Shown piece after piece: positions 50,516-57,960 of a stretch of DNA of 64,000 nt (within the stretch, counting starts at the first letter, position 1; each line of letters begins with the position of its first letter). The position numbers and the translations under genes are program-made. The DNA is taken from NCBI GenBank assembly GCA_001897855.1, contig MKUO01000023.1, positions 62,001-126,000 of the forward strand, in the 5' to 3' direction. Below the pieces are notes generated by a model. It was not told where the DNA came from and made no database searches. It saw only the letters and a list, made by a program, of their open reading frames with translations. Source of the stretch: Bacteroidetes bacterium 43-93 (GTDB taxonomy: Bacteria; Bacteroidota; Bacteroidia; Chitinophagales; Chitinophagaceae).

Positions 50516-50585
50516 ACTGCATACTGAAAACTGCCAATTGCAAACTGTAAACTGCCTACTGAAAATTGCCTACTGCAAACTGTTA
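50516..50585. repeat. Heptad array of ten ACTGNNN words before serS
   Basis: Ten consecutive 7-mers keep exact register: ACTGCAT, ACTGAAA, ACTGCCA, ATTGCAA, ACTGTAA, ACTGCCT, ACTGAAA, ATTGCCT, ACTGCAA, ACTGTTA. The first four bases are ACTG (eight) or ATTG (two); the last three vary. The array is inverted relative to 50352-50415. Confidence 0.9.
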
Positions 50586-50595
50586 GTTATATTTG
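50566..50595 (+). promoter_or_regulatory. serS promoter using a heptad unit as -33 element
   Basis: TTG (50566-50568, inside the ATTGCCT unit), 19 nt and TATATTTG (50588-50595) match the Bacteroidota promoter. The start codon is 19 nt further. Confidence 0.65.
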
Positions 50596-50614
50596 CCACA
50601 CAATTTTATATAAT

Positions 50615-51886
50615 ATGCTGCCGATACAATTATTCAGGCAAAATAAAGAGCTTGTAATAGAAGGACTCAAAAAGAAGAATTTTAAGGAACTGGAACTGGT
50701 GGATGAAATTATCTCTATAGATGAACGCCGCCGCCAGTTGCAGGTAGAAAATGACAATCTTGCAGCATCTATAAACTCAGCATCCAAAAGCATCGGCCAG
50801 CTGATGGCAAAAGGAGAAAAGGACGAAGCTGAAAAAATGAAGGCCGATGTTGCCAAGCATAAAGAGCAAACAAAAGAGCTGGCACAAAAACTCGCAGAAT
50901 TGGAACAGCAGCAGGAAGACCTGATCATCCGCCTGCCCAACCTGCCGCACAGCAGTGTGCCGGCGGGTAAAACACCGGAGGAAAATGAGGTAGTACGCAC
51001 AGGTGGCAACAGGCCCAGCCTTGATGCTCAAAAACTGCCTCACTGGGAGCTTACTGAAAAGTATAACCTGATCAATTTTGAACTGGGAACCAAACTTACC
51101 GGCAGTGGCTTCCCGGTGTACATAGGGCAGGGTGCTAAACTGCAACGTGCACTGATCAGCTATTTCCTCAATTATAATATTGACGCCGGATATACCGAAT
51201 ATTATCCGCCGTATATGGTCAATGAAACTTCTGCACGCGGTACAGGGCAGTTACCGGATAAAGAAGGCCAGATGTATCATGCTACGGAAGATAATTTCTA
51301 CCTGATACCTACGGCAGAAGTGCCTGTTACCAATATTTACAGGGATGAGATCATAAAAGAGGCTGATCTCCCGGTAAAGATGACTGCATACACACCTTGC
51401 TTCCGCAGAGAGGCTGGTTCTTATGGTAAAGATGTGCGTGGGCTTAACCGCCTGCACCAGTTTGATAAAGTGGAGATCGTACAGATCACCAATCCTGATA
51501 AAAGCTATGAAACGCTTGAGGAAATGGTGGCACATGTAGAGCAAGTGCTTCAGAACCTGGATCTTGAATATCGCATCCTGCGCTTATGCGGTGGGGATAT
51601 GAGCTTTACATCTGCACTTACTTACGATTTTGAGGTGTATAGCGCGGCACAGGAACGCTGGCTGGAAGTGAGCTCCGTATCTAATTTCGAATCTTTCCAG
51701 ACCAATCGTATGAAGATCAGGTATAAAGATGGTAACGGCAAAACCCAACTGGCGCATTCATTGAACGGCAGCTCACTGGCTTTACCGCGTATCGTTGCCT
51801 GCCTGCTCGAGAATCATCAAACACCCGATGGCATCAGGATACCGGAAGCACTGCAACCTTACTTTGGTAAAAAGATGATCAGCTAA
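50615..51886 (+). CDS. serS: Seryl-tRNA synthetase
   Basis: 423 residues. The first ~110 form the long antiparallel coiled coil that binds the tRNA-Ser variable arm (runs of K, E, A, Q). The class II catalytic core follows, with motif 2 P-C-F-R-R-E-A-G-S-Y-G-K-D-V-R-G (near 253-268) and motif 3 close to the C-terminus (G-S-S-L-A-L-P-R). Length and all motifs are normal. It is probably co-transcribed with the DUF4293 gene 38 nt downstream. Confidence 0.97.
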   Translation: MLPIQLFRQNKELVIEGLKKKNFKELELVDEIISIDERRRQLQVENDNLAASINSASKSIGQLMAKGEKDEAEKMKADVAKHKEQTKELAQKLAELEQQQEDLIIRLPNLPHSSVPAGKTPEENEVVRTGGNRPSLDAQKLPHWELTEKYNLINFELGTKLTGSGFPVYIGQGAKLQRALISYFLNYNIDAGYTEYYPPYMVNETSARGTGQLPDKEGQMYHATEDNFYLIPTAEVPVTNIYRDEIIKEADLPVKMTAYTPCFRREAGSYGKDVRGLNRLHQFDKVEIVQITNPDKSYETLEEMVAHVEQVLQNLDLEYRILRLCGGDMSFTSALTYDFEVYSAAQERWLEVSSVSNFESFQTNRMKIRYKDGNGKTQLAHSLNGSSLALPRIVACLLENHQTPDGIRIPEALQPYFGKKMIS

Positions 51887-51921
51887 TATTAGGATTTAGA
51901 AATTAGAATTTAGAACTTTAA
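51887..51921. repeat. Heptad array of ATTTAGA words between serS and the DUF4293 gene
   Basis: TATTAGG, ATTTAGA, AATTAGA, ATTTAGA, ACTTTAA run in exact 7-nt register and fill the gap between the serS stop codon and the next start. The word differs from those of other loci. Confidence 0.75.
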
Positions 51922-51924
51922 ATT

Positions 51925-52365
51925 ATGATACAACGCATTCAATCTGTATGGCTGCTCCTGGCGGCATTATGCAATGCAGGCTTGTTCTTTTTTGACTTTT
52001 ATCATGCAGATGTTGTTACAAACGGCGTAGCTGCGGTAGAGCATCTTCGTGTAAATGATCATTACCCATCACTACTCATTGCCCTGGCTATTACTATCAT
52101 GCCCCTGGTGGCCATTTTCCTCTTTAAGAAAAGAAAGCAGCAGCGCACGGTTGTGATATTATCAATTGTATTTACAATTGGTTTTATCTCCAATATATTA
52201 ATGCGCGTTACCAATTTCAATAATAGTGTAACGCCGGCTCCAACCGGTGGCACTTATTGGATAGGGGCGGTATTACCTGCTTTAGCTATTATCTTTATGA
52301 TCATGGCCATCCGTGGTATCAATAAAGATGAGAAACTGGTAAAATCTTTAGACAGGTTACGATAA
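51925..52365 (+). CDS. DUF4293-family membrane protein
   Basis: 146 residues, four predicted transmembrane helices. The start M-I-Q-R-I-Q-S-V-W-L-L-L-A-A is the hallmark of DUF4293, a family I know only from Bacteroidota. A basic loop F-K-K-R-K-Q-Q-R lies between helices 2 and 3, and a charged tail follows helix 4. The function is unknown. It follows serS directly and is closed by a strong terminator. Confidence 0.88.
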   Translation: MIQRIQSVWLLLAALCNAGLFFFDFYHADVVTNGVAAVEHLRVNDHYPSLLIALAITIMPLVAIFLFKKRKQQRTVVILSIVFTIGFISNILMRVTNFNNSVTPAPTGGTYWIGAVLPALAIIFMIMAIRGINKDEKLVKSLDRLR

Positions 52366-52381
52366 ATATCTTGAAAAGAAT

Positions 52382-52410
52382 AAGGCCCTGCAAATTGCAG
52401 GGCCTTTTAA
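52382..52410. terminator. Bidirectional terminator after the DUF4293 gene
   Basis: A 10-bp perfect stem AAGGCCCTGC/GCAGGGCCTT (52382-52391 with 52397-52406) is followed by TT and A/T-rich sequence on both sides. Confidence 0.88.
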
Positions 52411-53208
52411 TTATTTAAAATCAAACCTTAGCCCCACACTTCCCCCAATGGAACTATAAGGATAGGAATACCGTCCATATCTACTTGAACCATCTGCCTT
52501 GAAGGAATAAAAATAATTAGCCTTTATAGGAGCTACAGAAGCTTGCTCGTTTACGTATAATGATAACGAAGTAGAATTAGCTTCAACATAGAACTTAACA
52601 ACTTTGGCAATTTTAAAATCTAATCCTGCTGCACATGCAAACCCGGGTTTAAAGGAAAAATACGTTTGCGATGAACCTTTACCAGAACTGGTAACGCCAT
52701 TTTGCACTTGTGTTACTGTCATTGTACTCTTTAGTCTTGTCGAGACAGGCAAAATCACACCTGCACGCATATATAAATGTACTTTTTTACCGGTTTGCAA
52801 CACTAAAGATGGTGTTAACAATATAGGTAGTTTAGCCTGCTGGACGGTAGTCATAGCATAAGAATATTTATTTGCGGCATCGCTATAGTTAAGGTGAGTA
52901 GTGTATTTAGCTGGCCCTATACCAACACTGGCGTTCAATTCAAGTCCTACATGTTCATTGATCATACTTCCAAGCGCCGCGTTAACGAATGCCCCTGCGC
53001 CATAAGATGCTTTTTTAAGATCCATGTCTGTAAACCCTTGCTTTGTGTTATAAGATGCGTTGCCATTAAGAGGTGTGCCATCAATATCACGACTTTGACC
53101 CGCTGCTGCTGCGCCATAACCACCTCCAATTCTTACATAGCCCTTTTGTGCTTCTGCTTTTAAAGACAGTGCAGATAAAACTGTCAGGATAAAGGTCAAC
53201 TTTTTCAT
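52411..53208 (-). CDS. Outer-membrane beta-barrel protein
   Basis: 265 residues. The signal peptide M-K-K-L-T-F-I-L ends near A-E-A-Q (residue 21). The mature part has alternating strands rich in G, Y, S and T, starting G-Y-V-R-I-G-G-G-Y-G. It ends in V-G-L-R-F-D-F-K, an amphipathic last strand. It is of the small 8-stranded barrel type (PorT/OmpA-like) common in Bacteroidota. It may be structural or an adhesin; no ligand is evident. It has a very good promoter. Confidence 0.82.
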   Translation of the reverse strand: MKKLTFILTVLSALSLKAEAQKGYVRIGGGYGAAAAGQSRDIDGTPLNGNASYNTKQGFTDMDLKKASYGAGAFVNAALGSMINEHVGLELNASVGIGPAKYTTHLNYSDAANKYSYAMTTVQQAKLPILLTPSLVLQTGKKVHLYMRAGVILPVSTRLKSTMTVTQVQNGVTSSGKGSSQTYFSFKPGFACAAGLDFKIAKVVKFYVEANSTSLSLYVNEQASVAPIKANYFYSFKADGSSRYGRYSYPYSSIGGSVGLRFDFK

Positions 53209-53224
53209 AATGTAAATTTGCGCG

Positions 53225-53254
53225 CAAAGATAGCATTCGCAAATTCACATCAAA
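53225..53254 (-). promoter_or_regulatory. Promoter of the beta-barrel protein gene
   Basis: TTTG (53251-53254), 18 nt and TATCTTTG (53225-53232) on the minus strand match the consensus fully. The -7 box is followed by CGCGC, and the start codon is 16 nt away. Confidence 0.8.
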
Positions 53255-53263
53255 ATCAGCCTC

Positions 53264-54427
53264 TTACCTGATCAGTATATAATTCTCCACATCCTTTTTA
53301 GTGATCTTTTTATCAGATAGGATAATGAGGCGTTCCACTACATTGCGCAGTTCGCGAATATTTCCTGTCCAGTTATATTTTTTTAGCGCCTCTATAGCTG
53401 CGTCATCGATTTCCTTAGGAACCTGTTTATATTCTTCACTGATGTCTTTTATAAAATGATCTACCAGTACGGGTATATCATCTCTACGATCATTAAGAGA
53501 TGGTACGTGTATCAATATCACACTCAGCCTGTGGTACAGATCCAGCCGGAACTTCTTCTCCTCTACTTCCTGCATCAGGTCTTTATTGGTAGCGGCTATT
53601 ACGCGCACATCTACTTTTATTTCCTTGTCACCACCTACGCGGGTTATCTTGCCTTCCTGCAATGCACGCAGCACTTTGGCCTGCGCATCATGACTCATAT
53701 CGCCTATCTCATCCAGGAAAAGAGTACCTCCATTGGCTTGTTCAAACTTACCAATGCGCTGCTTGATGGCGGATGTGAAAGAGCCTTTTTCATGGCCAAA
53801 CAATTCGCTTTCTATTAATTCGGCAGGTATAGCGGCGCAGTTCACTTCTACGAGCGGCCCGTTTGCCCTGTTACTCAATTCATGTATGCGCCGCGCCACC
53901 ATTTCTTTACCTACACCGTTTTCGCCTGTTATCAGTACGCGTGCATCTGTTGGGGCTACCTTTTCTATGGTTTCTTTTATCTTTTGTATCGGTGCAGAAT
54001 TGCCAATCATATCTGCACTGCGGGATATTCGCTTTCTTAATTGTTTGGTCTCCGTCACCAGCGATTTCTTATCCATCGCGTTACGGATGGTAATCAGCAG
54101 CCTGTTCAGATCCGGTGGTTTGGATATAAAATCAAATGCTCCTTTTTTTACCGCATCTACCGCCGTTTCTATATTACCATGGCCCGATATCACTATGAAC
54201 GGAATGTCGGGTTTCAGTTCACTGGTTTGTTCCAGCACTTCCAGCCCGTCCATTTTGGGCATTTTAATATCGCAAAGGATACAATCGTAATTGTTCTCCT
54301 TTATCTTCTTAATACCCTCGGCTCCGTCAGCTGCTTCATCTATCGCAAAGCCTTCAAAGCTCAGGATGTCTATTAATGTTTTTCGTATCGACTTCTCGTC
54401 GTCAATGATCAAAATACTTTGCGACAT
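53264..54427 (-). CDS. NtrC-type response regulator without a DNA-binding domain
   Basis: 387 residues. The receiver domain (1-~120) has the acidic pair D9-D10 and phospho-acceptor D53 (L-C-D-I-K-M-P). The AAA+ domain has Walker A G-E-N-G-V-G-K-E (168-175) and Walker B G-T-L-F-L-D-E-I-G-D (234-243). The loop that touches sigma-54 reads G-S-F-T-S-A (215-220) in place of the canonical G-A-F-T-G-A. The protein stops after the AAA+ lid (K-K-D-V-E-N-Y-I-L-I-R) with no Fis-type helix-turn-helix. It may act from solution on sigma-54, or have another output. No histidine kinase is adjacent. Confidence 0.9.
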   Translation of the reverse strand: MSQSILIIDDEKSIRKTLIDILSFEGFAIDEAADGAEGIKKIKENNYDCILCDIKMPKMDGLEVLEQTSELKPDIPFIVISGHGNIETAVDAVKKGAFDFISKPPDLNRLLITIRNAMDKKSLVTETKQLRKRISRSADMIGNSAPIQKIKETIEKVAPTDARVLITGENGVGKEMVARRIHELSNRANGPLVEVNCAAIPAELIESELFGHEKGSFTSAIKQRIGKFEQANGGTLFLDEIGDMSHDAQAKVLRALQEGKITRVGGDKEIKVDVRVIAATNKDLMQEVEEKKFRLDLYHRLSVILIHVPSLNDRRDDIPVLVDHFIKDISEEYKQVPKEIDDAAIEALKKYNWTGNIRELRNVVERLIILSDKKITKKDVENYILIR

Positions 54428-54430
54428 AGC

Positions 54431-55192
54431 TTATTTTTTTACCTCTACCCCTTTGTTATAGCGAACGGTCTTTACAAACTTACCATTCTCATCATACTGT
54501 TTCCACGGACCCTCTTTCTCATTGTCTTCATATTTACCTTCTGCCTTGGTATTGCCGTTCTCATAAAACTCCCTCCAGTTACCCGTTTTAATGTTCTTCT
54601 TATAGGTACCGAGTTCGCTTACTTTGCCGTTTTCGTAGTAGCTAACGGCGTCGCCATCTATATCACCGTCCTGGTATTCATATTCCACTGCCTTTTTGCC
54701 GCTGGCATAGTACCAGGTCGATTTCCCATAATGCAGATCATTATTAAAGCTGCCTTCTTCCTGCTTGATACCTGTCTGGTACCACTTAGTGTATTTACCA
54801 TTCTTTTTACCGTCAGAATAGTAAGTCTCTTCCATACGCGGGCCACGTATATAATATACCCTGCGCGGGCCTTCCAGTTTATCGTCTTTGTATTGCTCTA
54901 CTACATCTACACCTCCTTCTTCGGTTACCCGCATATATACACCATCCCTTTTGCCGTGCAAATATCCCTGCACTGTTTTCGGGTACCCCGATGGCCAGTA
55001 GCTGCTCCATACATTTTCTTTGATACCGTTATGCAGATATCCCTCTTCGTTCACTACTCCCCCGGCGCGTATTTGTATAAACTCCCAGCCATCCGGGTCT
55101 TTACGCTTTAGTGTATCCATATATTGTGCTTCTGCCTTATCTGCTAATAATGCTAATAGTAAGGTTGCAGCCAGGAGGTAATGTTTCTTCAT
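54431..55192 (-). CDS. Secreted MORN-type (YwqK-like) repeat protein
   Basis: 253 residues from the ATG at 55192, which opens a signal peptide ending near K-A-E-A-Q. The mature protein is a series of about nine repeats of ~22 residues with the core Y-x-x-G-K-x-x-G-x-W/Y, for example Y-Y-S-D-G-K-K-N-G-K-Y and Y-Y-E-N-G-K-V-S-E-L-G-T-Y (the MORN_2 motif). Such proteins are often named YwqK antitoxin-like, but nothing here supports a toxin-antitoxin role. The stop codon is 3 nt from the start of the response regulator gene, so the two are co-transcribed. Confidence 0.85.
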   Translation of the reverse strand: MKKHYLLAATLLLALLADKAEAQYMDTLKRKDPDGWEFIQIRAGGVVNEEGYLHNGIKENVWSSYWPSGYPKTVQGYLHGKRDGVYMRVTEEGGVDVVEQYKDDKLEGPRRVYYIRGPRMEETYYSDGKKNGKYTKWYQTGIKQEEGSFNNDLHYGKSTWYYASGKKAVEYEYQDGDIDGDAVSYYENGKVSELGTYKKNIKTGNWREFYENGNTKAEGKYEDNEKEGPWKQYDENGKFVKTVRYNKGVEVKK

Positions 55193-55286
55193 GTGCATAT
55201 TTTGGTCCAATTTAATGATTAATTGTTTTTTGTTCTGCCGTTTAAGACAGTATTAACGTTGCTAATGGTTGTATAATCATGCAAAA

Positions 55287-55318
55287 TTGGCAGCAACACT
55301 CATTTGGATATAACTTTG
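55287..55318 (+). promoter_or_regulatory. Promoter of the pirin gene
   Basis: TTGG (55287-55290), 20 nt and TAACTTTG (55311-55318) match the consensus, 40 nt upstream of the ATG. Confidence 0.65.
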
Positions 55319-55358
55319 CTATAAACTAATGTACATACAATAATAAACTGTAAATAAT

Positions 55359-56078
55359 ATGGCAACAATAAATTATCATCCTGCAAACACAAGAGGTTTT
55401 GCAGATCATGGCTGGCTAAAGGCTAACCATTCTTTCAGCTTTGCAGGCTATCACGATCCTTCCAGGATACATTTTGGCGCATTAAGAGTATTGAATGACG
55501 ATATCATCGCGGGTGGAATGGGCTTTGGCAAACATCCGCACGACAATATGGAGATCATCACCGTAGTGCTGGACGGCGCATTGGAACACAAGGACAGCAT
55601 GGGGCATACACAGGCCTTGTACCCCAACGAGGTGCAGGTGATGAGCGCGGGTACAGGTGTGCAGCACAGCGAATATAACCACAGCAGGGAACAGAATGTA
55701 AATGTGCTGCAGCTCTGGATATTCCCTGATAAAAAGAATGTAGCGCCTCGTTACGATCAAACTGTTTTTGATCCCGCAGAGCGGGTCAATAAATTACAAA
55801 CGCTGGTGTCACCAATTGATAAGGAGGATAGCGGACTGAAGATACACCAGGGTGCATGGATCTACCGCACCACACTAAAGGCTGGCCAAAGCCTGGAGCA
55901 TGATGTACATAGCAGCAGGCACGGCGTATATGTTTTTATGATAGATGGCGAGGCAACTGCAAATGGACAGTTGCTGGGCAAAAGAGATGCTGCAGGTATC
56001 AGTAATACAGATAAGCTGTCGCTACTTGCCAATGCGGACAGTGATATACTGGTTGTTGAGGTACCGATGCAATTCTAA
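55359..56078 (+). CDS. Pirin-family bicupin protein (YhhW-like)
   Basis: 239 residues, two cupin domains. The N-terminal domain carries the metal site H-P-H-D-N-M-E (H58, H60 region), the later Glu/His pair around E-V-Q-V-M-S-A-G-T-G-V-Q-H-S-E, and the start H-G-W-L-K-A-N-H-S-F-S-F. The C-terminal cupin is less conserved. The E. coli relative YhhW shows quercetin dioxygenase activity; the physiological role is uncertain. It is followed 59 nt later by the CDGSH protein gene. Confidence 0.92.
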   Translation: MATINYHPANTRGFADHGWLKANHSFSFAGYHDPSRIHFGALRVLNDDIIAGGMGFGKHPHDNMEIITVVLDGALEHKDSMGHTQALYPNEVQVMSAGTGVQHSEYNHSREQNVNVLQLWIFPDKKNVAPRYDQTVFDPAERVNKLQTLVSPIDKEDSGLKIHQGAWIYRTTLKAGQSLEHDVHSSRHGVYVFMIDGEATANGQLLGKRDAAGISNTDKLSLLANADSDILVVEVPMQF

Positions 56079-56093
56079 ATTAGGTTACAGGGA

Positions 56094-56119
56094 CCTCTTA
56101 TCGTAAATTTGATAAGAGG
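56094..56119 (+). other. Hairpin between the pirin and CDGSH genes, overlapping a -7-like element
   Basis: CCTCTTATC/GATAAGAGG (56094-56102 with 56111-56119) forms a 9-bp stem without a following T-run. TAAATTTG (56104-56111) fits the -7 consensus inside it. It may be a weak terminator or a promoter for the next gene. Confidence 0.35.
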
Positions 56120-56137
56120 CCTCTATAACGAAATACA

Positions 56138-56575
56138 ATGGAAGAAATAACGAAACACTATACCAACGGAGAGATCACCATTGCATGGAAACCCAATGTG
56201 TGCATCCACTCCAAACTCTGCTGGACAGGCCTGCTGGAGGTTTTTGACCCCCGCAAACGCCCGTGGATCGATATGACCAAAGCAGAAACAGATCTTATCA
56301 TCAGCCAGGTGGAAAAATGTCCTTCGGGCGCATTGAGCTATTTCAGGAATGAGGAAAAGCAAAACACGGTTTCTTCTCCCGAAATTGACGTGGAAACCAT
56401 TGTAGAAGTAACTCCTAATGGCCCGCTGATGATCTATGGCAATATCACCATCAAACACAAAAATGGCGAAGAAACCAAAAAGAATAAGGTAACAGCGCTC
56501 TGCCGCTGCGGCCAGTCATCCAACAAACCTTATTGCGATGGCACCCATAGAAAAGTAGATTTTAAAGACGAGTAG
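56138..56575 (+). CDS. Two-domain iron-sulfur protein: divergent 4Fe-4S domain plus CDGSH domain
   Basis: 145 residues. The N-terminal half (Cys 22, 28 and 61 in V-C-I-H-S-K-L-C-W and V-E-K-C-P-S-G-A-L) resembles the divergent 4Fe-4S mono-cluster domain of the YjdI type. The C-terminal part has the CDGSH 2Fe-2S site C122-x-C124-x8-C133-D-G-T-H137. Such fusions are known and probably take part in redox or Fe-S transfer. The next gene begins 2 nt after its stop codon. Confidence 0.9.
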   Translation: MEEITKHYTNGEITIAWKPNVCIHSKLCWTGLLEVFDPRKRPWIDMTKAETDLIISQVEKCPSGALSYFRNEEKQNTVSSPEIDVETIVEVTPNGPLMIYGNITIKHKNGEETKKNKVTALCRCGQSSNKPYCDGTHRKVDFKDE

Positions 56576-56577
56576 GA

Positions 56578-57207
56578 TTGGATATAGTAAAACAAATAGA
56601 GGATCTAAAAGAACGATTACAACTACCACTTCCCGGGCTCTCCGCACAAAACAAAATGGCATCGAGAGTGCGGGAAATGCCCGCTACCATACCCGGCGAT
56701 GCTAAAGAAAGCGCGGTAATGGCTCTGCTGTTCCCCAAACTGGGCGAGTTGAACATGCTACTAATAAAAAGGGTGGAAGATGGTAAGGCTCATGGCGGAC
56801 AAATAAGCTTTCCCGGTGGCAGAAAAGATATGACTGATGCTGACTTGCAGGTAACTGCGCTCCGCGAAACCTTTGAAGAAGTAGGCATTCAGGACGATAA
56901 GATACAAGTGCTGGGAAAACTAACGCCCTTATACATACCGGTGAGCTACAACCGGGTGCAGCCCTTTGTAGGCTTCGCAAAAGAGCATCCGTCTTACAGC
57001 CTTAGCCTCAGTGAAGTGCAGTATGTATTGGAGGTTCCCCTAAAAGATTTCTTTGCACCCGAACGAAAGATACGTACTATGATCACACCTTCCGCCTTTC
57101 CTCATATTACCATAGATGCTCCGGCCTACAAATGGGAAGATGAGCATATTGTATGGGGCGCAACAGCTATGATCATTGCTGAATTAGAGGAGTTAATTAC
57201 CATCTAA
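56578..57207 (+). CDS. Nudix hydrolase, CoA pyrophosphatase type (NudL-like)
   Basis: 209 residues from a TTG at 56578, 2 nt after the previous stop codon. The first ATG (56656) would remove the conserved N-terminal helix, so TTG is preferred. The Nudix box is complete: G-G-R-K-D-M-T-D-A-D-L-Q-V-T-A-L-R-E-T-F-E-E-V-G (near 80-104). The preceding H-G-G-Q-I-S-F-P-G-G is the CoA-specific UPF0035 extension. It hydrolyses CoA or its oxidised forms to phosphopantetheine and ADP. Translation is probably coupled to the CDGSH gene. Confidence 0.9.
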   Translation: MDIVKQIEDLKERLQLPLPGLSAQNKMASRVREMPATIPGDAKESAVMALLFPKLGELNMLLIKRVEDGKAHGGQISFPGGRKDMTDADLQVTALRETFEEVGIQDDKIQVLGKLTPLYIPVSYNRVQPFVGFAKEHPSYSLSLSEVQYVLEVPLKDFFAPERKIRTMITPSAFPHITIDAPAYKWEDEHIVWGATAMIIAELEELITI

Positions 57208-57211
57208 TTCA

Positions 57212-57832
57212 TCACGCATCCTTCCCCGGCACCGTACCAAACACTACATCCCATAACACAGAGCTCACACCGAAACCTTTGTCGGGTGTTTTGTAATGAT
57301 GCAGATGATGGTTTCTCCATAGTGCTTTTAAGAACTTAGGAGGTGCAAAAGCATGTATTGCGTAGTGCATGCTTCCATATATAAGATAGCCAAACAGAAA
57401 ACCCGGGAAAAAAGCAAACGCATATCTTCCCATTGCAAAATACATCAGCGAAAAGATGATGCTGGAAACAACCAGGCTGGGTATTGGCGGCATAAACAAA
57501 CGATCCCTGTCGCGGGGGTATTCGTGGTGTACGCCGTGCATAGTGTACACAAACTTCTGGCTGCGTTCTCCTTCCACTATCATATGAAACAGGTAGCGGT
57601 GCATCATGTACTCAAAAAAGCTCCAGAACATAACGCCTCCTATAAACAAGCCTGTCTCGGCCCATACAGCAAGCCCCCTGTGGGTATTGCCATAATATAG
57701 CAGGTAGAAGATAACCGGGAAGTATATTCCGTATATAACAAACGGATGCGTTTTGCTGAGCGCTTCAAGGATATCGCTCTTAAATAAACGGCCTTGACCC
57801 TTATTTTTAATAGTGGCTCCTTCCTGTAACAT
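57212..57832 (-). CDS. Sterol desaturase / fatty-acid hydroxylase family protein
   Basis: 206 residues from the ATG at 57832; the frame reaches a GTG at 57853. Four helices surround a di-iron site made by His clusters: M-H-R-Y-L-F-H, H-G-V-H-H-E, H-Y-A-I-H and H-H-L-H-H-Y. This arrangement and size fit the short fatty-acid 2-hydroxylase group acting on sphingolipid or other acyl chains. Members of Bacteroidota make sphingolipids, so such a substrate is plausible but not proved. It converges with the Nudix gene with a 4-nt gap and no visible terminator. Confidence 0.88.
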   Translation of the reverse strand: MLQEGATIKNKGQGRLFKSDILEALSKTHPFVIYGIYFPVIFYLLYYGNTHRGLAVWAETGLFIGGVMFWSFFEYMMHRYLFHMIVEGERSQKFVYTMHGVHHEYPRDRDRLFMPPIPSLVVSSIIFSLMYFAMGRYAFAFFPGFLFGYLIYGSMHYAIHAFAPPKFLKALWRNHHLHHYKTPDKGFGVSSVLWDVVFGTVPGKDA

Positions 57833-57960
57833 GGTGGTGTTTTTAAAATGCACCGCAAAAAATATGCCCGCGGCATGTGCGATTGCATTACAAAACTACA
57901 ACCACCATAAAAGCAGTATTATTGCTATACTAAATACTTTTATCAGTGCTACTGATAACC

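Noticed and set aside
50516-50585. Heptad array as a CRISPR or microsatellite
   Set aside because: Units are 7 nt with variable last three bases and no spacers of 30-40 nt, so it is not CRISPR. Unequal conservation across positions argues against simple slippage.
54431-55192. Toxin-antitoxin system (YwqK label)
   Set aside because: The protein is secreted and made of MORN-type repeats; no toxin gene adjoins. The adjacent gene is a response regulator.
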